Counted from the first letter of the stretch, positions 27,830-36,775 are shown. The stretch is 64,000 nt of DNA from Phytoactinopolyspora limicola (GCF_011320225.1 NZ_JAAOEN010000002.1:558584-622583), one strand, 5' to 3'. Notes: generated by a model not told the origin, from the letters alone. Numbers and translations: made by a program.

Positions 27830-28606
27830 ATGACCACACATCCCGAGTCAGTCGAGGGCGTATCGCTGCGGATCGGCCAGGACGCCACGGATACCGGCCA
27901 GGCCGCCGCATACGACGCGTCCAAAGCCATCAGGGCGGCCATCGATCACCGAGGCAACGCGCGCGTGATCTTCGCCTCGGCGCCGTCGCAGGAGAGCATG
28001 CTCGCCGCGCTGGTGGCCGATCCCGATATCGACTGGTCCCGAGTGCATGCCTTTCATATGGACGAGTACATCGGCCTATCAGCGGCCGACCCGCGCGGAT
28101 TCGGGCAGTGGATCCAAACCCGCCTACCCGCGGCCACACTCGCCAGCCTGGAACGGATCCGACCCGACGCCGCGGGCACAGCCGAGGCACGTCGCTACGC
28201 CGCACTGCTTCAATCCGGCCCGATCGACCTGACCTGCATGGGTATTGGTGTCAACGGGCACATCGCGTTCAACGAACCCGGCGACACCCGATTCGACGAT
28301 CCAGATCACGTCCGGGTCATCACTCTCGATCCGGTCTCCCGCCAGCAGCAGGTCGACGACGGACTGTTCGAGCGGCTCGACGACGTACCTACCACCGCGG
28401 TGACCCTCACGGTGCCGGCCCTCCTCGCCGCCTCCTGCGTCGTGGTGACCGTGCTTGGCAAGGCGAAGGCGCCGGCCGTCGCCACCGCCCTAACCGGACC
28501 CATCGATCCGGCCTGCCCGGCCAGCGCCATCCGAACCCATACCGACGCCACCATCCACGTAGACACTCAAGCCGCCGCCGAGCTACCTCGACCGGAAACT
28601 ATTTAG
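27830..28606 (+). CDS. nagB: Glucosamine-6-phosphate deaminase
   Basis: 258-residue NagB (glucosamine-6-phosphate to fructose-6-phosphate plus ammonia). Key segments: phosphate/substrate loop FASAPSQESMLAAL, catalytic HMDEYIGL, LTCMGIGVNGHIAFNEPG with the active-site His and Glu, and VTVLGKAKAPAVATAL. It is typical in length and complete. ATG 27830 with GAGAGG upstream. First gene of the rightward operon, directly behind the triple operator. It feeds the locus product into glycolysis. Confidence 0.94.
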   Translation: MTTHPESVEGVSLRIGQDATDTGQAAAYDASKAIRAAIDHRGNARVIFASAPSQESMLAALVADPDIDWSRVHAFHMDEYIGLSAADPRGFGQWIQTRLPAATLASLERIRPDAAGTAEARRYAALLQSGPIDLTCMGIGVNGHIAFNEPGDTRFDDPDHVRVITLDPVSRQQQVDDGLFERLDDVPTTAVTLTVPALLAASCVVVTVLGKAKAPAVATALTGPIDPACPASAIRTHTDATIHVDTQAAAELPRPETI

Positions 28607-28608
28607 CC

Positions 28609-28634
28609 ACGTCCTTAATTTGAATTCAGGACGT
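28609..28634. promoter_or_regulatory. 26-bp palindrome between nagB and the epimerase-like gene
   Basis: ACGTCCT (28609-28615) and AGGACGT (28628-28634) flank an AT-rich centre (TAATTTGAATTC). It starts two bases after the nagB stop. A weak promoter-like pair TTGAAT (28620-28625) and TAGTAT (28642-28647) with a 16-bp spacer overlaps its right half, so this may be the operator of an internal promoter. Unlike the LacI sites in sequence. Confidence 0.45.
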
Positions 28635-28742
28635 CTTAAAATAGTATTCGGTCATGCCGGTCTAGTGGGTCATCGATCCTCGATGGCCCGTCCACCCGGC
28701 ACAGCAGCAGGCAACCGCCCCTGGGCAGACGGAAGGTGCACG

Positions 28743-29759
28743 GTGCGAACAGTCGAAGAGCTCGAGGAACGCCTCTCCCGACCACGACCAGCCCTCGTCG
28801 ACGAGCTGCGTAAGCTCGACGGCGACATCGTGGTGCTCGGCGCAGCCGGCAAGATGGGGCCGACACTGGTCCGGCTGGCCACCCGGGCCATCGCCGAGGC
28901 AGGTACCGGTGCCCGGGTCATCGCCGTCTCGCGCTTCTCTCAACCTGGTTCGGCTGAAGCGATGCGGGCCACCGGCGCCGAGGTGCACCCGGCCGATCTC
29001 ACCGACGACGCCGCGATCAGCGCCCTACCGGACGCCGCCAACGTCGTGTTCCTCGTGGGTGCCAAATTCGGCAGTGCCGGAAACGAAGCGGCTACCTGGG
29101 CCACGAACACGTTCCTGCCCGGCCGCGTCGCTCAGCGCTACGCCGGCGCCCGCATGGTCGCGCTCTCCACCGGCAACGTCTACCCATTAACCCCCACCGG
29201 CAGCGGCGGGCCCACCGAGGAACACCCCGTCGGACCGGTGGGTGAATACGCGATGTCCTGTCTGGGCCGCGAACGTATCCTCAGCCACTTCGCGCAGGCC
29301 AACAACAGTCCGACCGCACTCATCCGGCTGAACTACGCGGTCGAGCCGCGGTACGGCGTGCTCGTCGACATCGGGCTAGCCGTCCGCTCCGGCCAGCCGG
29401 TCGATGTGACCACCGGGTACGTCAACGTCGTGTGGCAGGGCTACGCGAACGAGGTCATCCTGCGCAGCCTACTGCGGGCTGACGTCCCGCCCGTCGTCCT
29501 CAACCTCACGGGTCCGGAGACCATCTCGGTTCGTCAGGTGGCCCGGCGGTTCGCACACGAGTTCGGCGCCGACGCCGAGTTCACCGGCACCGAAGCCGAC
29601 ACCGCTCTATTGTCCAACGCCAGCCGCTGCCACGGCCTCTTCGGCTACCCGGACGTGCCGCTCGAAGAGCTCGTCGAGCTCACCGCGGAGTGGCTAACGA
29701 ACGATCTCCCACTACTAGGCAAACCCACCAAATTCGACGTCAGGGATGGCAAGTTCTGA
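28743..29759 (+). CDS. NAD-dependent epimerase/dehydratase-family protein (extended SDR), atypical active site
   Basis: 338 residues. The Rossmann turn is unusual but clear: DIVVLGAAGKMGPTLVRLA, followed by VIAVSRFS, the aspartate of HPADLTDD and the SDR Ser strand VALSTGNVYPL. The expected YxxxK pair reads YAMSC, so the catalytic Lys appears to be replaced by Cys. The protein may therefore bind NAD and sugar without normal SDR chemistry, or use another base. Start GTG 28743 after GGAAGG; an upstream ATG at 28683 would add 20 residues. Its stop shares one base with the next start, so the two products are probably made in equal amounts. Confidence 0.75.
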   Translation: MRTVEELEERLSRPRPALVDELRKLDGDIVVLGAAGKMGPTLVRLATRAIAEAGTGARVIAVSRFSQPGSAEAMRATGAEVHPADLTDDAAISALPDAANVVFLVGAKFGSAGNEAATWATNTFLPGRVAQRYAGARMVALSTGNVYPLTPTGSGGPTEEHPVGPVGEYAMSCLGRERILSHFAQANNSPTALIRLNYAVEPRYGVLVDIGLAVRSGQPVDVTTGYVNVVWQGYANEVILRSLLRADVPPVVLNLTGPETISVRQVARRFAHEFGADAEFTGTEADTALLSNASRCHGLFGYPDVPLEELVELTAEWLTNDLPLLGKPTKFDVRDGKF

Positions 29760-30814
29760 TGGCCGGCACCACACTCACCTCGACGATCGGACCGGACTCC
29801 ATGGACGCATTCCGCTCCGGGACGGTGATCCCGGCCCATCCCCTGGCCCTAGATGCCTCCCGCCGCCTCGACGAGCGCCGCCAGCGTGCGCTCACCCGTT
29901 ACTACCTGGAGTCCGGCGCTGGTGGTGTAGCCGTAGCAGTCCACACCACCCAGTTCGCCATCCACGAACCCGACCGCGGCCTCCTCCAACCGGTGTTGGA
30001 GCTGGCATCGACGACGGCGGCCGAGTACGCCGAGAACGCACCGATCCTGGTCGCGGGCGTCAGCGGCTCGACAGCCCAAGCGGTCGCCGAGGCCGAACTC
30101 GCCGCGTCCCTCGGCTACCACCTCATCCTGCTCGCGCCGTATGGGGCTACCGAGCTCAGCGACGAAGAACTGCTCGAGCGGGCCCGGGCGGTCGGTGAAG
30201 TACTGCCCGTCATCGGCTTCTATCTCCAACCGGCGGTCGGAGGCAGAGTCCTGCCCCGGCCGTTCTGGCGACAGCTGGCCGACATCCCCAGCGTGGTGGG
30301 CATCAAGGTAGCCCCGTTCGATCGCTACGCCACCCTGGACGTCGTGCTCGGCGTGGCCGACTCCGACCGCGGCGCCGACGTCACCTTCTACACCGGCAAC
30401 GACGACCACATCGTTGGGGACCTACTGGCGCGATACCCGACGGGCACCGAATTCGTCGGTGGGCTCCTGGGCCAGTGGGCGGTCTGGGCACACACCGCGG
30501 TTCAGCTGCTCGAGCGGACCCGCCGGGCCAAAGAGGGCGACGACGCGGCCCTACGCGAAGTCGCTGCTATAGACATCGAACTGACCGACGCGAACGCCGC
30601 CATCTTCGACGTCCGGAATAATTTCCACGGTTGCATCCCCGGCATCCATGAGGTGCTTCGCAGGCAAGGACTGCTGGATGGCATCTGGTGCCTCGACGAG
30701 AAGGAGGTGCTCGGACCCGGCCAGCTTGCCGAGATCGACCGGATCTGGGCCGCATACCCACACCTGCGCGACGACCACTTCGTCGCCAGCCATCTCGACC
30801 GCTGGCTGCGCTGA
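29759..30814 (+). CDS. Dihydrodipicolinate synthase-family aldolase/lyase
   Basis: 351-residue (beta/alpha)8 class I aldolase of the DapA/NanA superfamily. The Schiff-base Lys is in SVVGIKVAPFDRYA; the upstream Tyr in VIGFYLQPAVGG fits the conserved catalytic Tyr. It has a long N-terminus with GGVAVAVHTTQFAIHEPDR and is longer than DapA or NanA (about 300), so it belongs to an unassigned subgroup. ATG shares one base with the epimerase TGA (TGATG). The neighbours suggest cleavage of a keto-sugar acid or related intermediate; the substrate is unknown. Confidence 0.82.
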   Translation: MAGTTLTSTIGPDSMDAFRSGTVIPAHPLALDASRRLDERRQRALTRYYLESGAGGVAVAVHTTQFAIHEPDRGLLQPVLELASTTAAEYAENAPILVAGVSGSTAQAVAEAELAASLGYHLILLAPYGATELSDEELLERARAVGEVLPVIGFYLQPAVGGRVLPRPFWRQLADIPSVVGIKVAPFDRYATLDVVLGVADSDRGADVTFYTGNDDHIVGDLLARYPTGTEFVGGLLGQWAVWAHTAVQLLERTRRAKEGDDAALREVAAIDIELTDANAAIFDVRNNFHGCIPGIHEVLRRQGLLDGIWCLDEKEVLGPGQLAEIDRIWAAYPHLRDDHFVASHLDRWLR

Positions 30815-30884
30815 CCCGACCTACGCTCCCCATCGGCCGCTATCCGGGCCGAGCGGGGGCGGGCCGGCAGAGAGGAGAACGACC

Positions 30885-32102
30885 ATGGAGATCGAGGGTC
30901 GGCTCGCGGATGGCACGATGGCCCGCGTCCGCCTCGCCGGTGAGCTGATCACCGCCGTGACACCGGCGCCGGGCACCAGCACCGGGTCTGCTTCCGGCAC
31001 CGGTCCGGACGGACCTCCGTGGCTGCTACCCGGCCTGATCGATCTCCAGGTCAACGGGTACCGCGGGATCGACGTCAATGCCGTCGACGCCGATCCCGAC
31101 ACCGTCCACGCACTCGTGAGAGCCCAGTGGGAGCAGGGTGTCACTACAATGCTGCCGACCGTCATCACCGCACCCGCGGCACGGATGCTCGCCGCCGTCC
31201 GGGCCATCGCCGCGGCTCGCGCGGGCGACCCCCACACTCGGCACAGCGTCCCCGGCATCCATCTCGAAGGGCCGTACCTGTCCGCCGACGACGGTCCGCG
31301 CGGGGCACACGACCATGCCCACATCCGCCCGCCCGACATCGACGAACTCGGCCGCTGGCGCGACGCCGCCGGCGACGCCCTGCTGCTGGTCACCCTCGCC
31401 CCCGAGACACCCGGCGCCATCAACTTCATCCGTGCCGCTACCACGATGGGTGTGGTGGTCGCTATCGGGCACACCGCGGCCAGCCCCGACCAGATACACG
31501 CGGCGGCCGCTGCCGGTGCGCGGCTGAGCACCCACCTCGGCAACGGGGCGCATCCGGTACTGCCACGGCACCCCAACTACATTTGGGCGCAGCTGGCGGA
31601 CACCCGGTTGGCCGCCAGCTTCGTCGCCGACGGTCACCATCTGCCGGTCGACACCTTCCTCGCCATGCTCCGGGCCAAAGGAGCAGCGTCGTCGGTTCTG
31701 GTCAGCGACTCGGTTACCCTCGCCGGCTATCCAGCCGGCGAGTACTCCACCCCGGTCGGGAGCAGCGTGACCCTGCACCCGGACGGACGTCTGACTCTGA
31801 CCGGGTCGCCCCTGCTGGCCGGCTCAACTGCGTCGCAGGCGGACTGCCTAGCCTGGGCGGTTGGCGCCGCCGGGCTGGACGTCGCCACCGCCGCCACACT
31901 GGTATCGGGCAACCCGGCCCGGCTCATCGGGCTCCCCCAGCGCGGCACCCTCGAACCCGGCCGCACCGCCGACCTCGTCCTGCTCTCCGCCGACCTGCGG
32001 CACGTCCTCGCCACCGTCGTGCGCGGCGAGCTGGTATATGAGGCGGCGACCAACACCCAGGCACCCGTCCCACCACCATCCACCGGAGGGAACCACACAT
32101 GA
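30885..32102 (+). CDS. nagA: N-acetylglucosamine-6-phosphate deacetylase
   Basis: 405-residue amidohydrolase-fold enzyme that removes acetate from N-acetylglucosamine-6-phosphate, giving the NagB substrate. The metal ligand Glu is in GIHLEGPYLS (about residue 128), metal His residues in VAIGHTAAS and STHLGNGAHP, substrate loop VADGHHLP, and catalytic Asp in LVSDSVTLAG. A standard NagA has HLFNAM where this reads HLGNGAH, so the substrate pocket may differ. ATG 30885 after AGAGGAG. Its stop overlaps the next gene's start (ATGA). Confidence 0.88.
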   Translation: MEIEGRLADGTMARVRLAGELITAVTPAPGTSTGSASGTGPDGPPWLLPGLIDLQVNGYRGIDVNAVDADPDTVHALVRAQWEQGVTTMLPTVITAPAARMLAAVRAIAAARAGDPHTRHSVPGIHLEGPYLSADDGPRGAHDHAHIRPPDIDELGRWRDAAGDALLLVTLAPETPGAINFIRAATTMGVVVAIGHTAASPDQIHAAAAAGARLSTHLGNGAHPVLPRHPNYIWAQLADTRLAASFVADGHHLPVDTFLAMLRAKGAASSVLVSDSVTLAGYPAGEYSTPVGSSVTLHPDGRLTLTGSPLLAGSTASQADCLAWAVGAAGLDVATAATLVSGNPARLIGLPQRGTLEPGRTADLVLLSADLRHVLATVVRGELVYEAATNTQAPVPPPSTGGNHT

Positions 32103-33139
32103 CAACCGATCGCATCCGCGTCGGCATCATCGGGCTCGGCCGCAGCGGCTGGAACATCCATGCCGCCGGTCTCGCCGAACTCGACCGTTTCGCGGTGGTC
32201 GCCGCGGCCGATCCGGTCGCGGAGCGGCGAGCCGAAGCCGAGGAACGGTTCGGCTGCACCACCTACACCAAGCCGGACGAGCTGATCGGCGCGGCCGACG
32301 TCGAGCTGGTGGTGGTCGCCACCCCATCCCACACCCACGTCCCGCTGGCGATCGCCGCCCTCGAGGCCGGCAAACACGTCGTCGTCGAGAAACCTCTCGC
32401 CCAGAGCGCCGCCGAGGTTGACCTCATGGTCGCCGCCGCCGACAAGGCTGGCCGAGTACTCACCTGCTTTCACAACCGCCGGTTCGATCCGGAACTGATC
32501 GCGATCCGGGAGGCCATCGACTCCGGCCGGCTCGGCGAGCTGTTCCTCATCCGGCGGACCCTGCACCGGTTCGCCCGTCGGGCCGACTGGCAGACTCTGC
32601 GCAAACTCGGCGGCGGCGAACTCCCCAACACCGCCTCGCATCTGCTCGACCAGGTCCTCACCTTGATGGACGACCACCCGATCGAACTCTTCGCCGACCT
32701 GCGCCGCACCGTGTCGGCCGGCGACGCGGAGGACCATGTCCACCTCGTCCTGAAACCCTCGACGGGTCCCACCGTCGAGGTCGAGTCGACGTCAGCGGTG
32801 GCGATCGCCCAACCCGACTGGCTCATCGCCGGCACCACGGGAACGCTGGTCAGCCAGGCCAACCAGCTGACCCTGCGGTGGTTCGACCCAGCCACGCTGC
32901 CAGCGCTGGAGGCCGACGATGGGATAGCCGCCGGCCGCAAGTACGGCACCGGCGAGCAGATCGACTGGCAGGAGGAGACCATCGAACTCGCGGCACCTGG
33001 CCCCGAACGGACCCTGCGCTACTACGAGCGGCTCGCGGCCACCTTGCGCGACGGTGCGGACCTGTACGTCACCCCCGCCAGTGTGCGTCGCCAGATCGAA
33101 CTGATGGAACGCGCTCGGACACAGGCCGGGTTCCACTGA
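32099..33139 (+). CDS. Gfo/Idh/MocA-family NAD(P)-dependent oxidoreductase
   Basis: 346-residue sugar/inositol dehydrogenase-type protein. N-terminal Rossmann fold (RVGIIGLGRSGWNIHAAGL) and the family hallmark HVVVEKPLAQSAAEVDLM, where the Lys participates in catalysis. In the C-terminal part, LGGGELPNTASHLLDQVLTLM carries the conserved His. It overlaps nagA by four bases. Probably oxidises a sugar hydroxyl to a keto group in the locus pathway; cofactor and substrate cannot be read from sequence. Confidence 0.88.
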   Translation: MTTDRIRVGIIGLGRSGWNIHAAGLAELDRFAVVAAADPVAERRAEAEERFGCTTYTKPDELIGAADVELVVVATPSHTHVPLAIAALEAGKHVVVEKPLAQSAAEVDLMVAAADKAGRVLTCFHNRRFDPELIAIREAIDSGRLGELFLIRRTLHRFARRADWQTLRKLGGGELPNTASHLLDQVLTLMDDHPIELFADLRRTVSAGDAEDHVHLVLKPSTGPTVEVESTSAVAIAQPDWLIAGTTGTLVSQANQLTLRWFDPATLPALEADDGIAAGRKYGTGEQIDWQEETIELAAPGPERTLRYYERLAATLRDGADLYVTPASVRRQIELMERARTQAGFH

Positions 33140-33220
33140 TCACGGCGGGCCCCGAACCCGTATGGTATGCGGACAAGGCGTGATGCCATGGCAGGTAGGT
33201 CAGGGGCTGGGAGGTCGAGG

Positions 33221-34210
33221 GTGCAACGGGTCACCATCTACTCCGTCGCCCAGGCATGCGGTGTTTCTTCGTCGACGGTGTCCCGCGCCTTCACCCGGCC
33301 CGATCTCGTCAACGACGAGGTCCGCCAGCGGGTCCTCGACACCGCCGCCCAGATGGGGTACCGCCCGAACCGGTCGGCCCGCGCCACCGCCACCGGTCGC
33401 ACGGGCATGGTCGGCCTGGTGGTACCGGACATCACCAACCCGTTCCTGCCGCCGCTGGTCCGGGCCGTCCAGCGGGCCGCCGGCCTCGCCGAATGGTCGG
33501 TCCTGCTGGTCGACGCCGAAGGCAACGCCGCCGCTGAAGCCCGGCTGATCAACCAGCTTCAAGGACAGGTGGACGGGCTCATCCTCGCCTCGCCACGGGC
33601 CCGTCCAGACGCGCTTCGAGAGGCCATCCGCGACCTTCCGGCAGTGCTGATCAACCGTGAGGTGTCCGGCCTGCCGTCCGTCGTCTGTGATACCGCGCAG
33701 GCGTTGTCCAAGATCGGCGACCAACTGCTTCAACTGGGCCATCGTGAGGTCGCGTTACTAGGTGGCCCGGTGGACTCGTGGGCGGCCGGCCAACGCGCCG
33801 CCGCGGTTCGGAACTGGGCGGTTGGCGCCGGAGTTGTCCTCGACGAACTCGGGCCGTTCGACGCCTCGTTCGAGGGTGGTCGGGATGCCGCCGACCACAT
33901 GCTGCGCACCGGCGCTACGGCGGCTTTCGCCTTCGACGACGTCATGGCCTGTGGCGTGCTCGCCGAGTTGGCTGCCCGCGATGTCGCGGTGCCGGGTCAA
34001 CGCAGCGTCGTCGGCTGCGACGACGTCCTGATGGCCCGGATGGTCACCCCGAGCCTGAGCACCGTCACCGCACCCACCGACCAACTCGGTGGGGTAGCCG
34101 TAGACCTCCTCCACCGCGCCATCGACACCCCGTCCGCACGGGCTGAGGCGCGCACCCTGCCGGGTCGGCCGGTCCTGCGCGGATCAACCGGTCCGGCGCC
34201 GTCCCGGTAA
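33221..34210 (+). CDS. LacI-family transcriptional regulator of the amino-sugar locus
   Basis: 329 residues: an N-terminal helix-turn-helix (TIYSVAQACGVSSSTVSRAFTR), the hinge, and a periplasmic-binding-protein-like effector domain beginning GMVGLVVPDITNPF. GTG 33221 is chosen because GGGAGG lies six bases upstream; earlier starts at 33167 or 33188 would only add an Arg/Gly tail. At the hinge position of the operator-intercalating Leu56 of LacI this protein has Thr56 (ARAT). Last gene of the nagB operon and the best candidate for binding the five TGCAACCGSTTGCA sites, giving self-controlled repression relieved by a pathway sugar. Confidence 0.9.
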   Translation: MQRVTIYSVAQACGVSSSTVSRAFTRPDLVNDEVRQRVLDTAAQMGYRPNRSARATATGRTGMVGLVVPDITNPFLPPLVRAVQRAAGLAEWSVLLVDAEGNAAAEARLINQLQGQVDGLILASPRARPDALREAIRDLPAVLINREVSGLPSVVCDTAQALSKIGDQLLQLGHREVALLGGPVDSWAAGQRAAAVRNWAVGAGVVLDELGPFDASFEGGRDAADHMLRTGATAAFAFDDVMACGVLAELAARDVAVPGQRSVVGCDDVLMARMVTPSLSTVTAPTDQLGGVAVDLLHRAIDTPSARAEARTLPGRPVLRGSTGPAPSR

Positions 34211-34282
34211 CCAGCTCCGGTCGTCATCACCATTCCCAGCGGGCACGGTGGTCTTCCCGGTGCGGGTGCTGATGACGACGGG

Positions 34283-35746
34283 TCAGTGCGGCATCGGAAG
34301 ATCGAGCACCACCCGGGTGCCGCCGCTGGCCCGACGCCCGACGTCGATGGTGCCGCCCAGCTCACCGATGATCAACGTGCGCACGATCTGCAGGCCCAGA
34401 TTGCCCGAGACCTCGGGGTCGAAGTCGTCCGGAAGGCCGGTGCCGTCGTCGTCGATGACGATCCGCAGCCGGCCGGCCTGGCGGCTCGCTTCCAGATGCA
34501 CCGTACCGGGCCGGCTGCCCAACCCGTGTTCCACGGCATTCTGCAGGATCTCGGTGAGGGCCATCGCGAGCGGCGTGGCCACATTCGCCGACAACACCCC
34601 GAACGAGCCCGTCCGATAACCACGCACTTGCTGGTCCGTGGACGCCACCTCGGCCACCATGGCCAGCAGCCGGTCCGCCACGCCGTCGAAGTCGACGGTG
34701 TCGTCCACGGTCTGGGCCAGGGTCTCGTGCACAACCGCGATGGCGCCGACCCGCCGCACCGCCTCTTCGAGCGCGAACCTGCCTTCGGGCACCCGGATCC
34801 GGCGCGCCTGTAGCCGCAGCAACGCGGCCACCGTCTGCAAGTTGTTCTTCACCCGGTGGTGGATCTCCCGAATGGTGGCGTCCTTGGTGAGCAACTCACG
34901 TTCGCGGCGACGCACCTCCGTGACATCCCGGCACAACACCAGTGCTCCCGAGTAGTGGCCACCCGGGTCCAACGGGATGGTCCGGATGGTCACGACCGTG
35001 CCGTTGCCCTCGATCTCGGTGCGCACGTGTTGACGGCCAGCCACCTGGATCTCGAGAGGTTCGTCGACGGCTCCTTCCCTGGGGGCGAGATCGGCCGTGG
35101 CCCGGCCAAAATGTTGCCCCACCAGGTCAGCCGACAGGCCGAGCCGCCGGTAGGCCGACATCGCGTTCGGGCTGGCGTAGCGCACCACGCCGTCGGCGTC
35201 GAGCCGGATCAGCCCGTCGCCCACCCGGGGAGCACCTCTCCGGCCCATGTCGGTCCGGCGGGCGTGCGGGAAGCGGCCGTCGACGATCAGCCTGGCCAGT
35301 TCGCCGGCGCACTCGAGGTAGGCCAATTCCAGCCGGCTCGGCGTACGCACCGATACGAGGTTGGTATGGCGGGCGATCACCGCGATGAATCGCGCTCCTC
35401 GGCGCACCGGGATGGCCTCGACCCGCACGGGGACGTCGTCCCACCATTCGGGGTCTCCTTCGCGTTTGATCGCGCCTTTGGCGTACGCGGCGTCGACCAG
35501 CGGGCGTCGCCCCTCAGCGAGAAACGCCCCCACGAGATCCTCGACATAAGCCGTCGGCCCGGTGGTGGGGCGCATCTGGGCCGCGGCCCAGAAACCGGCG
35601 CCCTCGCGATCCGGCACCCAGAGCACGAGGTCGGCGAACGACAGGTCCGCCATCAGCTGCCAGTCCGCGACCAAGCCGTGCAGCCAGTCGAGTTCGTCCT
35701 CGGTCAGGTCGGTTCGGCGACGGACCACATCGTTCAACGACGGCAC
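34283..35746 (-). CDS. pdtaS: PdtaS-like sensor histidine kinase
   Basis: 487-residue soluble kinase without membrane segments. An N-terminal GAF-type domain comes first, then a PAS domain (about 175-280; VRYASPNAMSAYRRLG). It is followed by the HisKA_2 phospho-acceptor helix with EIHHRVKNNLQTVAALLRLQ (His296/297) and the HATPase domain (TEILQNAVEHGL, VIDDDGTGLP, GNLGLQIV). This order and the HHRVKNN motif match PdtaS of mycobacteria. PdtaS phosphorylates the RNA-binding antiterminator PdtaR, whose gene is not nearby. GTG start 35746. Confidence 0.92.
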   Translation of the reverse strand: MPSLNDVVRRRTDLTEDELDWLHGLVADWQLMADLSFADLVLWVPDREGAGFWAAAQMRPTTGPTAYVEDLVGAFLAEGRRPLVDAAYAKGAIKREGDPEWWDDVPVRVEAIPVRRGARFIAVIARHTNLVSVRTPSRLELAYLECAGELARLIVDGRFPHARRTDMGRRGAPRVGDGLIRLDADGVVRYASPNAMSAYRRLGLSADLVGQHFGRATADLAPREGAVDEPLEIQVAGRQHVRTEIEGNGTVVTIRTIPLDPGGHYSGALVLCRDVTEVRRRERELLTKDATIREIHHRVKNNLQTVAALLRLQARRIRVPEGRFALEEAVRRVGAIAVVHETLAQTVDDTVDFDGVADRLLAMVAEVASTDQQVRGYRTGSFGVLSANVATPLAMALTEILQNAVEHGLGSRPGTVHLEASRQAGRLRIVIDDDGTGLPDDFDPEVSGNLGLQIVRTLIIGELGGTIDVGRRASGGTRVVLDLPMPH

Positions 35747-35836
35747 TCAAAGAGATTACCGCGACGTTTGCTGACTCCCTTTCGATTTGATCACCTCCCT
35801 CGTCAAGCGGCGGGGGGATCTGTCAGGATTCTATCT

Positions 35837-36775
35837 GTGCAGAGGTCGTCGTACTGGGAGCGTGTCGTCGCCGACGGCTACCGCGTACCCCAGGGCGAGG
35901 CACTCGACGAGCTCACCACCGAACTGGTGACCATGCTCGGCGAACCCGACCCACACGTCCGGGACGGCATCGCGTTCTCGGTGCTCCAGACGTGGATCTC
36001 CGAAGGTGTCTATGACCACCTGTTGTCCGGCCTCGGGGATGGCCTCGCCTACGGGCTGCGGCAAGGGCTGGGCGAACACGGGACCAGCTCTGCCCTGCGG
36101 CGCTCGTACTCCGCGCTCGCCCTGGCAGTGGTCATTGCCCGCGACAATCTCATCCACTCGCTGCCACCTACGGTGGTGCTCACCTGGGCCGACTACGCGG
36201 TGGCGTGGCTGCTCGCCGAACAGGACCTGCGCGGCTGGGTACCGAATCTGGGGTGGGTTCACGCCATCACCCACGGCGCCGACCTGCTCGGCACCTTGAC
36301 GGCGTCCCGTCACCTGAACACCGACGAGCTCACCGTGCTGCTCGACGTCGTGGCCGAGCGTCTGCTCATCCCCACCGAGCAGCAGTTCGCCGGACATGAG
36401 GACGAGCGGCTGGCCTACGCCACGATGTCGCTGCTCCACCGGGATCTCGTCCCCACCGACACCCTCGAGGCGTGGCTGGAGCGGCTAGCACCAGCGGCCG
36501 CGGGTGCCGGATCTCTCACTACCCCCGAGCCGGCCAACCGGGTGAACACCGCGAGATACCTGAGGGCGCTGCATCTGCAACTGCTCCTGGGAGTCCACGG
36601 GACACCCAGCCAAGACGTCTCGGGATCGGTCCAAGCCGCCCCGAAGGTCCGTACCGACCTCCTGATCGCCCTGCAGAATGCGCTGCGTACGGGCTCGCCG
36701 TGGCTGTATCGGCAGACAACTTCACCCCCGCCGCCACCACCATCGCATCAGTCGTCGTCGCCACACCCCCGGTGA
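35837..36775 (+). CDS. DUF2785 domain protein
   Basis: 312-residue soluble, mostly helical protein. Conserved pieces of the DUF2785 family are evident: GEPDPHVRDGIAFSVLQTWI, GVYDHLLSGLGDGLAYGLRQ, RRSYSALALAVVIARDN, EQDLRGWVPNLGWVHAITHGAD and LTVLLDVVAERLL. Biochemical role unknown. GTG 35837 chosen as the first start after the divergent pdtaS promoter region. The C-terminus ends in a Pro/Ser-rich tail. Confidence 0.82.
   Translation: MQRSSYWERVVADGYRVPQGEALDELTTELVTMLGEPDPHVRDGIAFSVLQTWISEGVYDHLLSGLGDGLAYGLRQGLGEHGTSSALRRSYSALALAVVIARDNLIHSLPPTVVLTWADYAVAWLLAEQDLRGWVPNLGWVHAITHGADLLGTLTASRHLNTDELTVLLDVVAERLLIPTEQQFAGHEDERLAYATMSLLHRDLVPTDTLEAWLERLAPAAAGAGSLTTPEPANRVNTARYLRALHLQLLLGVHGTPSQDVSGSVQAAPKVRTDLLIALQNALRTGSPWLYRQTTSPPPPPPSHQSSSPHPR

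Noticed and set aside
26486-32102. Standard sialic-acid (Nan) catabolic pathway
   Set aside because: AGE, a NanA-superfamily lyase, NagA and NagB would fit. However, no ManNAc/GlcNAc kinase or sialidase is present, the lyase is longer than NanA and the epimerase-like and MocA genes have no place in that route. Kept only as one hypothesis.
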